A stretch of 64,000 nt of DNA from Clavibacter sepedonicus (GCF_000069225.1 NC_010407.1:1364001-1428000); one strand, 5' to 3'. Shown: positions 52,201 to 61,329, counted from the stretch's first letter. Translations and numbers: made by a program. Notes: a model not told the origin generated them from the sequence alone.

Positions 52201-52669
52201 CCGCGAGCTGTTCGGCGACCTCTCCGTGCTCGACACGGACGACTACCTGCACGGCCTCCGGCCGGGGCAGGAGCACGCGGTGCGGATCAGCCGGGGCGTC
52301 GAGGTCCTCATCGGCCTCGAGGCCGTGGGCGACGCCGACGAGTCGGGCATGCGCACCGTGATGGTCGTGATGAACGGTCAGCTCCGCCCCGTGTTCGTGC
52401 GCGACCGCGGCATCGCCGTGCCCACGACCGCGGCCGAGCGCGGCGACCCGGCGAAGCCCGGCCACGTGTCGGCGCCGTTCTCCGGCGTCGTCACGCTGAA
52501 GGTCGAGGAGGGCCAGGTCGTCGCCGCCGGGCAGCCGGTCGCGTCGATCGAGGCGATGAAGATGGAGGCGGCCATCACGTCGCCCGTCGCGGGACGCGTC
52601 GCGCGCCTCGCGGTGCCGACCACCCAGCAGGTCGACGCGGGCGACCTGCTCGTCGTCGTCGAGCAGTAG
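49268..52669 (+). CDS. pyc: Pyruvate carboxylase
   Basis: 1133-aa single-chain biotin enzyme making oxaloacetate from pyruvate and bicarbonate. Biotin carboxylase 1-450: KILVANRGEIAIRAFRA, GGGGRGMRRV glycine loop near 163, HVFIEMNPRIQVEHTVTEEV near 290. Carboxyltransferase 530-800: ETTFRDAHQSLLATRVRT, MLLRGANTVGYTPYP, and the metal-binding HVHTHDTAGG near 738. Biotinyl domain at the end with EAMKMEA near 1096. ATG 49268 has GGAAGG upstream. Anaplerotic partner to GarA-controlled TCA flux. Divergent from the ParA-like gene. Confidence 0.96.
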   Translation: MFEKILVANRGEIAIRAFRAAVELGARTVAVYPHEDRHSQHRLKADEAYLNREEGHPVRAYLDVDEIIRVALECGADAIYPGYGFLSENPDLARAAAANGIVFIGPDAGVLEMAGNKVTAKEHATAAGVPVLASTPPSTDVGLLLEQAEGIGFPIFAKAVAGGGGRGMRRVERPEDLEEALRAAMREADSAFGDPTMFLEQAVLRPRHIEVQILADATGETVHLFERDCSVQRRHQKVVEIAPAPNLDPAIRDAMHAHAVAFARSIGYVNAGTVEFLLDTDGPRAGQHVFIEMNPRIQVEHTVTEEVTDVDLVQSQMRIAAGESLAELGLRQDAIVLRGAALQCRITTEDPAQGFRPDTGKITTYRSPGGGGIRIDGGTVATGAQISPHFDSMLAKLTCCGRDFPAAVTRAKRALAEFRIRGVSTNIPFLQGVLDDPDFQAGDISTSFIDERPGLVRSNVSKDRGTKILNWLADVTVNQPNGPRTAVVRPADKLPDVDLRLPAPAGSRQRLLELGPRGFADALRAQTALAVTETTFRDAHQSLLATRVRTRDLVAVAPYVARTTPELLSVEAWGGATYDVALRFLGEDPWERLASLREALPNVAIQMLLRGANTVGYTPYPTEVTDAFVQEAAATGVDVFRIFDALNDVERMRPAIDSVLATGTTVAEVALCYTGNLLDPAEDLYTLDYYLRLAERSVAAGAHILAIKDMAGLLRPAAAERLVTALRREFDLPVHVHTHDTAGGQLATLLAASRAGADAVDVASAPMSGTTSQPSASALVAALADTERDTGLSLDAVSDLEPYWEAVRRLYRPFESGLAGPTGRVYRHEIPGGQLSNLRQQAIALGLADDFELIEEMYAAADRILGRIPKVTPSSKVVGDLALQLAAAKADPADFERNPQDYDIPDSVVGFMAGELGDLPGGWPEPFRTRVLQGRDVRIGVTPLSAEDRAALQVPGAARRRTLNHLLFPQSTEQFETIRELFGDLSVLDTDDYLHGLRPGQEHAVRISRGVEVLIGLEAVGDADESGMRTVMVVMNGQLRPVFVRDRGIAVPTTAAERGDPAKPGHVSAPFSGVVTLKVEEGQVVAAGQPVASIEAMKMEAAITSPVAGRVARLAVPTTQQVDAGDLLVVVEQ

Positions 52670-52672
52670 GAG

Positions 52673-54145
52673 ATGAGCCACGAGATGACCGACACCCCGC
52701 AGGACCAGCGCTACGACCTCGTGATCGTGGGGGCCGGATCCGGCAACTCGATCGTCGACGAGCGCTTCGCCGACCAGCGCGTGCTGCTCGTCGACGACGG
52801 CGAGCACTTCGGCGGCACGTGCCTCAACGCGGGCTGCATCCCCACGAAGATGCTCGTGCACGTGGCGGACGTCGCCGCGGGGACACAGGATGGTGCGGCC
52901 CTCGGGATCCGCGCGTCGGTGGACGCCGTCGACTGGCCCGCCATCAGCGCGCGCGTCTTCGGTCGCATCGACGCCATCAGCGAGGGCGGCCGCGAGTGGC
53001 GCGAGAGCGGCTCGGAGAACGTCACGCTGCTGCGCGAGAGCGTCGGCTTCGAGTCTCCCGGCGTGCTCGTCTCGGCGAGCGGCCAGCGGATCGTCGCCGA
53101 CCGCGTCGTGCTCGCGGCCGGCTCCCGCCCCCGCCCGCTGCAGGCCGTCTACGCACCCGACCCGGCCATCCACGACTCCGACTCGATCATGCGCATCGCC
53201 CAGCTCCCCACGTCGCTCCTCATCGTGGGCGGCGGCTACGTGGCGGCCGAGTTCGCGCACGTCTTCAGCCACCTCGGCGTGCACGTGACGCAGGTCGCCC
53301 GATCCGCGCACCTCCTGGGCAACCTCGACGCCGACGTCTCCACGCGCTTCACCACGCTCGCGCGCACGCAGTGGGACGTCATCACCGACTGCGAGGTCGA
53401 GGAGATCGAGCGGGACGGCGACGTGCTCCGGTCACGGCTCGCCTCGGGCCACCTCGTCGAGACGGAGGCCGTGCTCGTCGCCCTCGGCCGCGTCCCCAAC
53501 ACCGACACGCTCGCCGTCGCGAACGCCGGCTACGACCTGCACGACGACGGCCGCATCGTGGTCGACGACCGGCAGCGCGTGCTCGCGGGCGGCGAGCCGG
53601 TGCCCGGCGTCTTTGCGCTCGGCGACATCAGCGCCGACCACCAGCTCAAGCACGTCGCCAACCACCAGGCCCGCGTGGTCCAGCACAACCTGCTGCACCC
53701 GGAGGACCTCATCGGGGGAGCGCCGGGGCCTGCGCCGCAGGCGGTCTTCTCCCGCCCGCAGATCGGCTCCTTCGGGCTCACCGAGGCGGAGGCGCGCGCG
53801 GCGGGACCCGTCGTCACCGTCGAGCAGCCCTACTCGTCCACGGCCTGGGGCTGGGCGCTCGAGGACACGACGTCGTTCTGCAAGCTCGTGGTGGATCCGC
53901 GCGACGGCGGCACCCTCCTCGGCGCGCACATCATCGGCTCGGACTCCGCGGCGCTCATCCAGCCGCTCCTCATGGCGGCGAGCCTCGGCCACCCGGTCAC
54001 CGGTCTCGCCCGGGCGCAGTACTGGCCGCACCCGGCCGTGACGGAGATCGTCGAGAACGCGCTGCTCGCCGCCGAGTCCGCGGTGGCCGACTGGGCACGG
54101 GAGAATGGTGGGGGCGACGCGCCCGCGGGGGCCGGTCGATCCTGA
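52673..54145 (+). CDS. mtr: Mycothione reductase
   Basis: 490-aa FAD disulfide reductase keeping mycothiol reduced with NADPH. YDLVIVGAGSGNSIVDERF near residue 15 has the G-S-G-N-S variant typical of this enzyme; redox motif GGTCLNAGCIPTKML near 45; NAD(P) loop LLIVGGGYVAAEFAHVF near 182; FAD site VPGVFALGDIS near 310; C-terminal catalytic His-Glu in YWPHPAVTEIVENAL near 445. Starts only 3 nt after pyc (ATG 52673, SD very close) or at ATG 52685. Presence of this enzyme supports an actinobacterial host. Confidence 0.9.
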   Translation: MSHEMTDTPQDQRYDLVIVGAGSGNSIVDERFADQRVLLVDDGEHFGGTCLNAGCIPTKMLVHVADVAAGTQDGAALGIRASVDAVDWPAISARVFGRIDAISEGGREWRESGSENVTLLRESVGFESPGVLVSASGQRIVADRVVLAAGSRPRPLQAVYAPDPAIHDSDSIMRIAQLPTSLLIVGGGYVAAEFAHVFSHLGVHVTQVARSAHLLGNLDADVSTRFTTLARTQWDVITDCEVEEIERDGDVLRSRLASGHLVETEAVLVALGRVPNTDTLAVANAGYDLHDDGRIVVDDRQRVLAGGEPVPGVFALGDISADHQLKHVANHQARVVQHNLLHPEDLIGGAPGPAPQAVFSRPQIGSFGLTEAEARAAGPVVTVEQPYSSTAWGWALEDTTSFCKLVVDPRDGGTLLGAHIIGSDSAALIQPLLMAASLGHPVTGLARAQYWPHPAVTEIVENALLAAESAVADWARENGGGDAPAGAGRS

Positions 54146-54179
54146 GCCGCCGCCCGACCAGGACCCACGGAAGCAGAGA

Positions 54180-54671
54180 ATGACTGAACGACAGATCCGC
54201 CTGTTCGGCGATCCGGTGCTGAAGACCGTCTCCTCGGAGATCCACGAGATCGACGACGGCGTGCGCGCCCTGGTCGAGGACCTCCTCGACAGCGTGCGAC
54301 CGGACGGCCGCGCCGGGGTCGCCGCCGCGCAGATCGGCGTCAACCTCCGGGCCTTCAGCTACAACGTCGGGCCGGCGTTTGGCTACGTCCTCAACCCCGT
54401 CATCGAGGAGCTCCGCGGCGAGGCCGTGCTGGTCGACGAGGGCTGCCTCTCGGTGCCGGGCCTCTGGTTCCCCACCATGCGCCACCCCGAGGCCGTCATC
54501 TCGGGGCTCGACCTCGACGGGAAGCCCGTCCGCATCGAGGGCACGGGCGTCCTCGCGCAGGCCTTCCAGCATGAGGTCGACCACCTCGACGGCCTCGTCT
54601 ACCTCGACCGGCTCGACAAGCAGCGCCGCCGCGAGGCCATGAAGCAGGTCCGCGAGTCCGACTGGTTCTGA
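54180..54671 (+). CDS. def: Peptide deformylase
   Basis: 163-aa metalloenzyme removing the formyl group from new proteins. Motif 1 GVAAAQIGV near residue 43, motif 2 DEGCLSVPG near 86, motif 3 QHEVDHLDG near 130, all with metal ligands (C, H, H) and catalytic Glu. Length and C-terminal basic end (KQRRREAMKQVRESDWF) are normal. ATG follows GGAAG by 7 nt. Not next to fmt, as is common for extra or relocated def genes. Confidence 0.95.
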   Translation: MTERQIRLFGDPVLKTVSSEIHEIDDGVRALVEDLLDSVRPDGRAGVAAAQIGVNLRAFSYNVGPAFGYVLNPVIEELRGEAVLVDEGCLSVPGLWFPTMRHPEAVISGLDLDGKPVRIEGTGVLAQAFQHEVDHLDGLVYLDRLDKQRRREAMKQVRESDWF

Positions 54672-54680
54672 CGACCGCCC

Positions 54681-54706
54681 GACGGCCCGCGCGTGCGCGG
54701 GCCGTC
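54681..54706. terminator. 12-bp hairpin between def and fadD genes
   Basis: GACGGCCCGCGC (54681-54692) and GCGCGGGCCGTC (54695-54706), exact complements with a 2-nt centre, in the 43-bp gap of convergent genes. Likely bidirectional. Confidence 0.75.
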
Positions 54707-54714
54707 GTCGTCCG

Positions 54715-56541
54715 TCAGTGGACCAGCGAGTGGCCCTCGGTGGTCGGGGCCGCCTCGTAGATCCGTGTGATCACGTCGGCGAAGGCGTCGAGCACCACCT
54801 GGCGCTTGATGCTGAGCTTCGGCGTGAGGTGCCCGGCCGCCTCGGTGAGCTCCACCGGCAGCACGACGAACTTCCGGATGGACTCCGCGCGCGAGACCGT
54901 GGCGTTGGCTGCGTCGACGGCCCGCTGCACCTCGGCGAGCACGGCCGGGTTCTGCGACGCCTGCTCGAGCGTCATCGAGGGGTCCTGCCCGTTGTTGCCG
55001 AGCCAGACCTTGAGCATCTCGGGATCCAGCGTGATGAGCGCCGAGATGAACGGCCGCCGGTCGCCCGCCACCACCACCTGCCCGACGAGCGGGTTCGCCC
55101 GGATGGGGTCCTCGAGCGCGGCCGGGGCGACGTTCTTGCCGCCGGCCGTGACGATGATCTCCTTCTTGCGACCCGTGATCGTGAGGTACCCGTCGGCGTC
55201 GTAGCTGCCGAGGTCGCCCGTGCGGAACCAGCCGTCGTCGAAGACCGCCGCGGTCGCCTCCTCGTCCTGCCAATACCCGTCGAAGACGTTGACGCCCTTG
55301 ACCTCGATCTCGCCATCGTCCGTGATCCGCGTCGAGACCCCGGGGAGCGCCGGTCCGACGGTGCCGATCCGGAAGCCTTTGACCAGGTTCACGCTCACGG
55401 GCGCCGTGGTCTCGGTGAGGCCGTAGCCCTCGAGGATCGTGAGGCCGAGCGACCGGTAGAAGTGGCCGAGCCGGAGGCCGAGGGGCGCGGATCCGCTGAC
55501 GGCGAAGCGCACCCGCCCGCCCATCGCCTGCCGGATCTTGGAGTAGACGAGCGCGTCGAAGAGCTTGTACTGCAGCTTCAGCGCGAGCGGCACGGAGCCG
55601 GCGTCCACGGCGACCGAGTGCGCGTACGCGACCTCGGCGGCCTTCCGGAAGACCTTCCCGCGGCCCGCGCCCTCGGCCTTCTGCTCCGAGGAGTTGTAGA
55701 CCTTCTCGAAGACCCGCGGCACCGCGAGCAGGAACGTCGGCTTGAAGGACGCGAGCGCGGGCAGCAGCTGCATGGTGTCGGCCTGGTGCCCGGTCTTCAC
55801 GCCGGCCTGCACGTTGAGGATCGAGATGAAGCGCGCGAACACGTGCGCCGTCGTGATGAAGAGCAGCGTCGAGGCGCCGACCTGCACGACCTCCTCCATC
55901 GCCACCTCGGCGTTGCGCGAGAGCTCGACGAAGTTCGCGTGCGTGAGGATGCAGCCCTTCGGTCGGCCGGTGGTGCCCGACGTGTAGATCAGTGTCGCCA
56001 TGTCCGAGCCGACCGCGATGTTCCGGCGACGCTCGATCTCGGCGTCCGGCACGTCGACGCCCTGCTCGGCGGGCTTGCCCAGGTCGCCGAGGTCGATCTG
56101 CCAGACGCGGCGGACCGCGGGCAGCTCCGGGTGCACCTCGTCGAAGCGCGCGAAGTGGTCGGCCGACTCGAGGATCATCGCGACCGCGCCGGAGTCCTGC
56201 ATGTTCCAGTGCACCTGGCCGGGGGAGGAGGTCTCGTAGACGGGGACGAGGACGGCTCCGGCGAAGAAGACCGCGAAGTCGACGAGCGTCCACTCGTAGC
56301 GCGTCCGGCACATCATCCCGATGCGCTCGCCCGGCTCGATCCCGGCGGAGACCAGGCCCTTGGCGAGGGCGACGACCTGGCGGTGGAACTCGGCCGCCGA
56401 GACGTCGCTCCAGCCCCCGTCCCCGTCCGGCAGCGCGAACAGCGGGGCGTCGGGGCTCGTGCGCACCCGGTGCACCAGGACGTCGGTGATGTTGTCGTCG
56501 GGTCTCGCCTCGACGACGGCGGGCATGGTGTGCTGTTCCAC
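54715..56541 (-). CDS. Long-chain acyl-CoA ligase (FadD15-like)
   Basis: 608-aa ANL enzyme making acyl-CoA from fatty acid, ATP and CoA. P-loop ATLIYTSGTTGRPKGCILTH near residue 175, A5 YGLTETTAPVSVN near 375, A7/A8 FRTGDLGSYDADGYLTITGRKKEIIVTAGGKN near 455 (core DGYLTITGRKKEIIV). A long insertion around 270-330 is typical of long-chain ligases. Neighbourhood with glucokinase, acyltransferase, aroG and pknL matches the Rv2187-Rv2176 order of mycobacteria. Its upstream region (56542-56673) is shared with the glucokinase gene. Confidence 0.92.
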   Translation of the reverse strand: MEQHTMPAVVEARPDDNITDVLVHRVRTSPDAPLFALPDGDGGWSDVSAAEFHRQVVALAKGLVSAGIEPGERIGMMCRTRYEWTLVDFAVFFAGAVLVPVYETSSPGQVHWNMQDSGAVAMILESADHFARFDEVHPELPAVRRVWQIDLGDLGKPAEQGVDVPDAEIERRRNIAVGSDMATLIYTSGTTGRPKGCILTHANFVELSRNAEVAMEEVVQVGASTLLFITTAHVFARFISILNVQAGVKTGHQADTMQLLPALASFKPTFLLAVPRVFEKVYNSSEQKAEGAGRGKVFRKAAEVAYAHSVAVDAGSVPLALKLQYKLFDALVYSKIRQAMGGRVRFAVSGSAPLGLRLGHFYRSLGLTILEGYGLTETTAPVSVNLVKGFRIGTVGPALPGVSTRITDDGEIEVKGVNVFDGYWQDEEATAAVFDDGWFRTGDLGSYDADGYLTITGRKKEIIVTAGGKNVAPAALEDPIRANPLVGQVVVAGDRRPFISALITLDPEMLKVWLGNNGQDPSMTLEQASQNPAVLAEVQRAVDAANATVSRAESIRKFVVLPVELTEAAGHLTPKLSIKRQVVLDAFADVITRIYEAAPTTEGHSLVH

Positions 56542-56673
56542 GGCAACTCCCTCGGTACCGGAAATGGATGTGGTCAGCTTATCGGCGGCGCCCTCCCGGG
56601 CGCTCGTCCCCGGTCGGGGGCGTCCGGCGCGTCAGTAGGATCGACTGGCGAGACAGAGGGAAGGGCCCGCGGA

Positions 56674-57639
56674 GTGCATGCAATAGGGATCGACATCGGC
56701 GGGACGAAGATCGCGGGAGCCGTGGTCGACGAGCTCGGCGTCATCGCGGCGGAGGAGCGCACGCCCACCGAGGCGGGTAGCCCGGACGCGATAGTCGAGG
56801 CCGTCGTCGGCATGGTCGAGTGGCTCCGCGCCCAGCACCCGGACGTCGTCGCGGTCGGCGTGGCGGCGGCCGGCTTCATCGACGCCGCGCAGTCCACCGT
56901 CTACTACGCCCCGAACATCAACTGGCGCAACGAGCCGGTGCGCGAGAAGCTGCGCGGCCGGATCGACCTCCCCATCGTCATCGAGAACGACGCGAACGCC
57001 GCCGGCTGGGCCGAGTTCCGCTACGGCGCGGGCCGGCTGGTCAGCGACATGGTCACCCTTACCATCGGCACGGGCGTGGGCGGCGCGATCGTCGCCGACG
57101 ACCGGCTCTTCCGCGGCGGCTTCGGCGCGGGCGCCGAGCTCGGCCACATGCGGGTGGTGCCGGACGGCCTGCCCTGCGGGTGCGGCGCCCGCGGCTGCAT
57201 CGAGCAGTACGGATCCGGTCGCGCGCTCCTGCGCACCGCCGACGAGCTGGCCGACCTCGGCGGCACGCACGGCGAGGGCCTCGCCGCCCGCCGTCGCGAG
57301 GTGGGCGCGCTCACCGGACACGACGTCAGCGACCTCATCCAGGCCGGCGATCCCGGCGCGCTCCTCGCCCTCCGCCGCCTCGGCGGCTGGCTCGGCGAGG
57401 CGGCCGCGAGCATCGGCGCGATCCTCGACCCGCAGATGTTCGTCATCGGCGGCGGCGTCGCGCAGGCGGGCGACCTCCTGCTCGACCCGATCCGCGAGGC
57501 GTACCTCGCCCACCTCCCGGCCCGCGGCTACCACCCGGAGCCCGAGTTCCGGATCGCCGAGCTCGTCAACGACGCCGGCGTCGTGGGCGCCGCAGACCTC
57601 GCCCGCCTGCACGCCGCCGCGCTCACCCACGGAGCCTGA
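56674..57639 (+). CDS. glk: ROK-family glucokinase
   Basis: 321-aa sugar kinase. ATP motif IGIDIGGTKIAGAVVDE near residue 5, ENDANAAGWAEFRYGAG near 108 with the catalytic Asp, VTLTIGTGVGGAIV near 128, and the ROK zinc site ELGHMRVVPDGLPCGCGARGCIEQYGSG near 155 (CGCGARGC core). Phosphorylates glucose with ATP or polyphosphate. GTG 56674 follows AGGGAAGGG; an ATG at 56678 is out of frame. Divergent from fadD. Confidence 0.92.
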   Translation: MHAIGIDIGGTKIAGAVVDELGVIAAEERTPTEAGSPDAIVEAVVGMVEWLRAQHPDVVAVGVAAAGFIDAAQSTVYYAPNINWRNEPVREKLRGRIDLPIVIENDANAAGWAEFRYGAGRLVSDMVTLTIGTGVGGAIVADDRLFRGGFGAGAELGHMRVVPDGLPCGCGARGCIEQYGSGRALLRTADELADLGGTHGEGLAARRREVGALTGHDVSDLIQAGDPGALLALRRLGGWLGEAAASIGAILDPQMFVIGGGVAQAGDLLLDPIREAYLAHLPARGYHPEPEFRIAELVNDAGVVGAADLARLHAAALTHGA

Positions 57640-57719
57640 CCTCGCCGGCGTCGCCCTGCCGGGTCACGGGCCCGCGTCCGCCTATGCTGGATGCGACCCC
57701 ACCCGGAAGGTGACCGACG

Positions 57720-58409
57720 ATGTTCTACTGGTTCATGAAGAACCTGGTCGCCGGACCCCTCCTCCGGAGCACGTTCCGGCCCTGGGTCACCGGGATCGAG
57801 AACATCCCCGCCAAGGGCGGCGTGATCCTCGCGAGCAACCACCTGTCGTTCATCGACTCGGTCTTCCTGCCGCTGCTGGTCGACCGCAACCTCGTCTTCC
57901 TCGCCAAGAGCGACTACTTCACGGGCACCGGCCTCAAAGGCTGGGCCACGAAGATGTTCTTCACGGCCACCGGCATGCTCCCCATCGACCGCTCCGGCGG
58001 CAAGGCATCCGAGGCGTCGCTCAACACGGGCCTCCGTGTCCTGGCCGAGGGCCGCATGCTCGGCATCTACCCCGAGGGCACGCGTAGCCCCGACGGCCGG
58101 ATGTACCGCGGGCGCACGGGCGTCGCCCGGATGATCCTCGAGGGCGACGTCCCCGTCGTCCCGATCGCGATGATCGACACCGAGAAGATCATGCCCATCG
58201 GCACCCGCATCCCGAAGGTCCGCCGGATTGGTGTGGTCATCGGCGAGCCGCTAGATTTCAGTAGGTTCGCCGGCCTCGAGGGAGACCGCTTCATCCTCCG
58301 CTCCATCACCGACGAGATCATGTACGAGCTCTCGAGGCTGAGCGGCCAGGAGTACGTCGACGTCTACGCGACCTCGGTCAAGGAGAAGCGCGCGAGCGCG
58401 TCCCGCTGA
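57720..58409 (+). CDS. plsC: 1-acyl-sn-glycerol-3-phosphate acyltransferase
   Basis: 229-aa membrane-associated acyltransferase of phospholipid synthesis. Block I SNHLSFIDSVFLP (HX4D) near residue 37, block II GMLPIDRSGGKASE near 85, block III YPEGTRSPDGRMYRGRTG near 118, block IV VVPIAMIDT near 145. SD GGAAGG 8 nt before ATG. The order fadD-plsC-aroG-pknL is shared with mycobacteria. Ends in ARASR basic tail. Confidence 0.92.
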   Translation: MFYWFMKNLVAGPLLRSTFRPWVTGIENIPAKGGVILASNHLSFIDSVFLPLLVDRNLVFLAKSDYFTGTGLKGWATKMFFTATGMLPIDRSGGKASEASLNTGLRVLAEGRMLGIYPEGTRSPDGRMYRGRTGVARMILEGDVPVVPIAMIDTEKIMPIGTRIPKVRRIGVVIGEPLDFSRFAGLEGDRFILRSITDEIMYELSRLSGQEYVDVYATSVKEKRASASR

Positions 58410-58468
58410 CCGACGCCCGCACCGCCTCCACCGCGCACCACGCGCACGACACGAACCGGGATCCCACC

Positions 58469-59839
58469 GTGGCCTCTGAGCACCTCGTCCCCGCCCATCC
58501 CGACGTCCTCGCCGGCCTCGACCACTGGCGCACGCTCGAGGTCAAGCAGCAGCCGCAGTGGCCGGACGCCGCCGCCGTCCACGCCGCGTCCGCCGAGATC
58601 GCGCTGCTGCCGCCCCTGGTCTTCGCCGGCGAGGTCGACCTGCTGCGCTCGCGCCTCGCCGCTGCAGCCGACGGACGCGCGTTCCTCCTGCAGGGCGGCG
58701 ACTGCGCCGAGACCTTCGCGGGCGCGACCGCCGACGCCATCCGCAACCGCGTGAAGACGGTGCTGCAGATGGCCGTGGTCCTCACGTACGGCGCAGCCAT
58801 GCCCGTCGTGAAGATGGGCCGCATGGCCGGGCAGTTCGCCAAGCCGCGCTCGAGCGACACCGAGACGCGCGGCGACCTCACGCTGCCCGCGTACCGCGGT
58901 GACATCGTCAACGGCTACGACTTCACGCCCGAGTCGCGCGCGGCGGATCCTGCCCGACTCGTGAAGGGGTACCACACGGCCGCCTCGACGCTGAACCTCA
59001 TCCGCGCCTTCACGCAGGGCGGCTTCGCCGACCTCCGCGAGGTGCACAGCTGGAACAAGGGCTTCGCCGCGAACCCCGCCAACCAGCGCTACGAGCAGCT
59101 CGCCCGCGACATCGACCGCGCCATCAAGTTCATGGAGGCCGCAGGCGCCGACTTCGACGACCTCAAGCGCGTCGAGTTCTACACCGGGCACGAGGGCCTC
59201 CTCATGGACTACGAGCGCCCCATGACGCGCATCGACTCGCGTACCGGCACGCCGTACAACACGTCGGCGCACTTCATCTGGATCGGAGAGCGCACGCGCG
59301 AGCTCGACGGCGCGCACGTTGACTTCCTCTCGCGCGTCCGCAACCCGCTGGGCGTCAAGCTCGGGCCGTCGACGACGCCGGAGACCGTGCACAAGCTCAT
59401 CGAGAAGCTCGACCCGGAGCGGGAGCCCGGCCGCCTCACCTTCATCACGCGCATGGGCGCGGGGAGGATCCGCGACGCGCTGCCGCCCCTGCTCGAGGCG
59501 GTCAAGGCGTCGGACGCGAACCCGCTCTGGGTCACCGACCCCATGCACGGCAACGGCCTCACCACGCCCACCGGCTACAAGACGCGACGCTTCGACGACG
59601 TCGTCGACGAGGTGCAGGGCTTCTTCCAGGCGCACCGGGCGGCGGGCACGCACCCGGGCGGCATCCACATCGAGCTCACGGGCGACGACGTCACCGAGTG
59701 CCTGGGCGGATCCGAGCACATCGACGAGGCCACCCTCGCCACCCGCTACGAGTCGCTGTGCGACCCGCGGCTCAACCACATGCAGAGCCTGGAGCTCGCC
59801 TTCCTCGTCGCCGAGGAGCTGGCCGCCGCGCGCAGCTGA
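58469..59839 (+). CDS. aroG: Class II DAHP synthase (first step of shikimate pathway)
   Basis: 456-aa enzyme joining PEP and erythrose-4-phosphate. LLQGGDCAETFAG near residue 72 with metal Cys, KMGRMAGQFAKPRSS near 115, DFTPESRAADPARLVKGYHTA near 152 (core RLVKGYHTAASTLNLIRAF), EFYTGHEGLLMDYERPMTR near 237, KLGPSTTPE near 300, WVTDPMHGNG near 352 and GGIHIELTGDDVTECLGG near 397. Class II length and motifs. GTG 58469 has GGGA upstream. 29 bp after its stop the IS30 element begins. Confidence 0.96.
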   Translation: MASEHLVPAHPDVLAGLDHWRTLEVKQQPQWPDAAAVHAASAEIALLPPLVFAGEVDLLRSRLAAAADGRAFLLQGGDCAETFAGATADAIRNRVKTVLQMAVVLTYGAAMPVVKMGRMAGQFAKPRSSDTETRGDLTLPAYRGDIVNGYDFTPESRAADPARLVKGYHTAASTLNLIRAFTQGGFADLREVHSWNKGFAANPANQRYEQLARDIDRAIKFMEAAGADFDDLKRVEFYTGHEGLLMDYERPMTRIDSRTGTPYNTSAHFIWIGERTRELDGAHVDFLSRVRNPLGVKLGPSTTPETVHKLIEKLDPEREPGRLTFITRMGAGRIRDALPPLLEAVKASDANPLWVTDPMHGNGLTTPTGYKTRRFDDVVDEVQGFFQAHRAAGTHPGGIHIELTGDDVTECLGGSEHIDEATLATRYESLCDPRLNHMQSLELAFLVAEELAAARS

Positions 59840-59868
59840 TCCGACGGCACGACGATGCCCCGTCCCCT

Positions 59869-61329
59869 GGGCGGATTCTCGTGGTCCCCGCAACACCCTG
59901 AGTTCAGGGGGTTGCGGGGATCGTGGTTTCGGGTGAGTTGCGGCGGGAGTTCTTCGAGGTACTGGACCGGGTCGATGGCAGCATCACGGCTGCTGCGGCT
60001 GTGGTCGGGGTGAGTCGGAACACCGCGTACGGGTGGGCGCGCACGGCTGGTGTGCGTGGGCGCGGGAAGTCCGGTACAGCGGGGCATCCAGGGCGTGGCG
60101 AGTACGAGCGGCTCCGCGTGGAGGGGATGTCCCGGCGGGTAGCCGCGTCGCGGGTCGGTGTGCATGAGCGCACTGCGCAGGACTGGGACCGCGGCTGGAT
60201 GAAGCGGGGCAGTGTTCGGATTCATGCTGATGGTCGGCGGATCGAGTACAACACCGGGATGGCTACGGTCACGGGACCGCGTCTGCCCGCTGTCGACGCT
60301 GTTCTGCATCCGCGGTTCCTGACCGTGATCGAGCGGGAGACGATCGCGGATCTGCGCCGTCAGGACCTGTCGCTGCGCGCGATCGGGCGGGTTCTGGGTC
60401 GGCCGGCATCGACGATCAAACGCGAGCTCGATGCCCGCACGGTCGCGGGGACCTACCAGCCCCACGCGGCGCACCGGGCCTGGGCAGCGAGCCGCTCTCG
60501 TCCGAAGCGGGCGAAGCTCGCTCAGGACGGGCCGCTGCGGGACTACGTCGCACGCAAGCTGATGCTGCGCTGGTCACCGGAGCAGATCTCCCGCCTGCTG
60601 GTTCGGGAGTTCCCGGGCGAGGAGAGTATGCGGGTGAGCACGGAGACGATCTACCAAGCGATCTACGTCCAGGCCCGCGGCGGACTGCGCCGCGAAGTCG
60701 CCGACGCGTTACGCACCGGCCGCACCCGCCGCAGACCCCGCACCCGCCCAGAGCATCGCACTCAACGGTTCGTGGACCCGATGGTCATGATCGCTGACCG
60801 GCCCGCGGAGATCGAGGACCGGGCAGTCCCTGGGCATTGGGAGGGTGATCTGATCGTCGGCACGAGCTCACAGTCCGCGATCGTGACTCTGGTCGAACGC
60901 ACCACCCGCTACGTCATGCTCGGCCATCTCCCCGGCGGGCATACCGCCGAGGAAGTCCGTGACGTGCTCGTGCCCTTGATCAGCACCCTGCCTGCACACC
61001 TACGTGGATCGTTGACCTGGGACCAGGGCGCTGAGATGGCGAGCCACCGCCAGATCAGCATCCAGGCCGGAATCCCGGTCTATTTCTGCGATCCGCACTC
61101 ACCCTGGCAACGCGGCAGCAACGAGAACACCAACGGACTCCTGCGCCAGTACTTCCCTAAGGGCACCGATCTCGCCGCCCATACCTCCGCCGACCTCGAA
61201 CATGTCGCTCAGCAGCTCAACGGCCGACCACGCAAAACGCTCGACTGGGACACCCCAGCCGAGCGAATGCGTGCTCTACTGACAACCATCTAAATCATCA
61301 GGTGTTGCGACGACCACGAGAATCCGCCC
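59869..61329 (+). mobile_element. IS30-family insertion sequence (about 1.46 kb)
   Basis: Terminal inverted repeats beginning GGGCGGATTCTCGTGGTC at 59869 and its complement ending at 61329; the next 11 bases match at 9, so 27 of 29 pair. One transposase gene fills it. No clear target duplication outside the repeats (left CT, right TC). It sits between aroG and the pknL-like gene, adding to an otherwise conserved gene order, and damages neither. Confidence 0.9.
59923..61293 (+). CDS. IS30-family transposase
   Basis: 456 aa. N-terminal HTH units (VDGSITAAAAVVGVSRNTAY near residue 14; GMSRRVAASRVGVHERTAQDW near 68), then IERETIADLRRQDLSLRAIGRVLGRPASTIKRE near 138 (core SLRAIGRVLGRPASTIKREL), the IS30 HTH. 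Catalytic D in HWEGDLIVGT near 307, D in SLTWDQGAEMA near 366, E in WQRGSNENTNGLLRQYFPKGTDL near 398 (core RGSNENTNGLLRQYFP). Complete. ATG/GTG start at 59923 (GTG). Confidence 0.95.
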   Translation: MVSGELRREFFEVLDRVDGSITAAAAVVGVSRNTAYGWARTAGVRGRGKSGTAGHPGRGEYERLRVEGMSRRVAASRVGVHERTAQDWDRGWMKRGSVRIHADGRRIEYNTGMATVTGPRLPAVDAVLHPRFLTVIERETIADLRRQDLSLRAIGRVLGRPASTIKRELDARTVAGTYQPHAAHRAWAASRSRPKRAKLAQDGPLRDYVARKLMLRWSPEQISRLLVREFPGEESMRVSTETIYQAIYVQARGGLRREVADALRTGRTRRRPRTRPEHRTQRFVDPMVMIADRPAEIEDRAVPGHWEGDLIVGTSSQSAIVTLVERTTRYVMLGHLPGGHTAEEVRDVLVPLISTLPAHLRGSLTWDQGAEMASHRQISIQAGIPVYFCDPHSPWQRGSNENTNGLLRQYFPKGTDLAAHTSADLEHVAQQLNGRPRKTLDWDTPAERMRALLTTI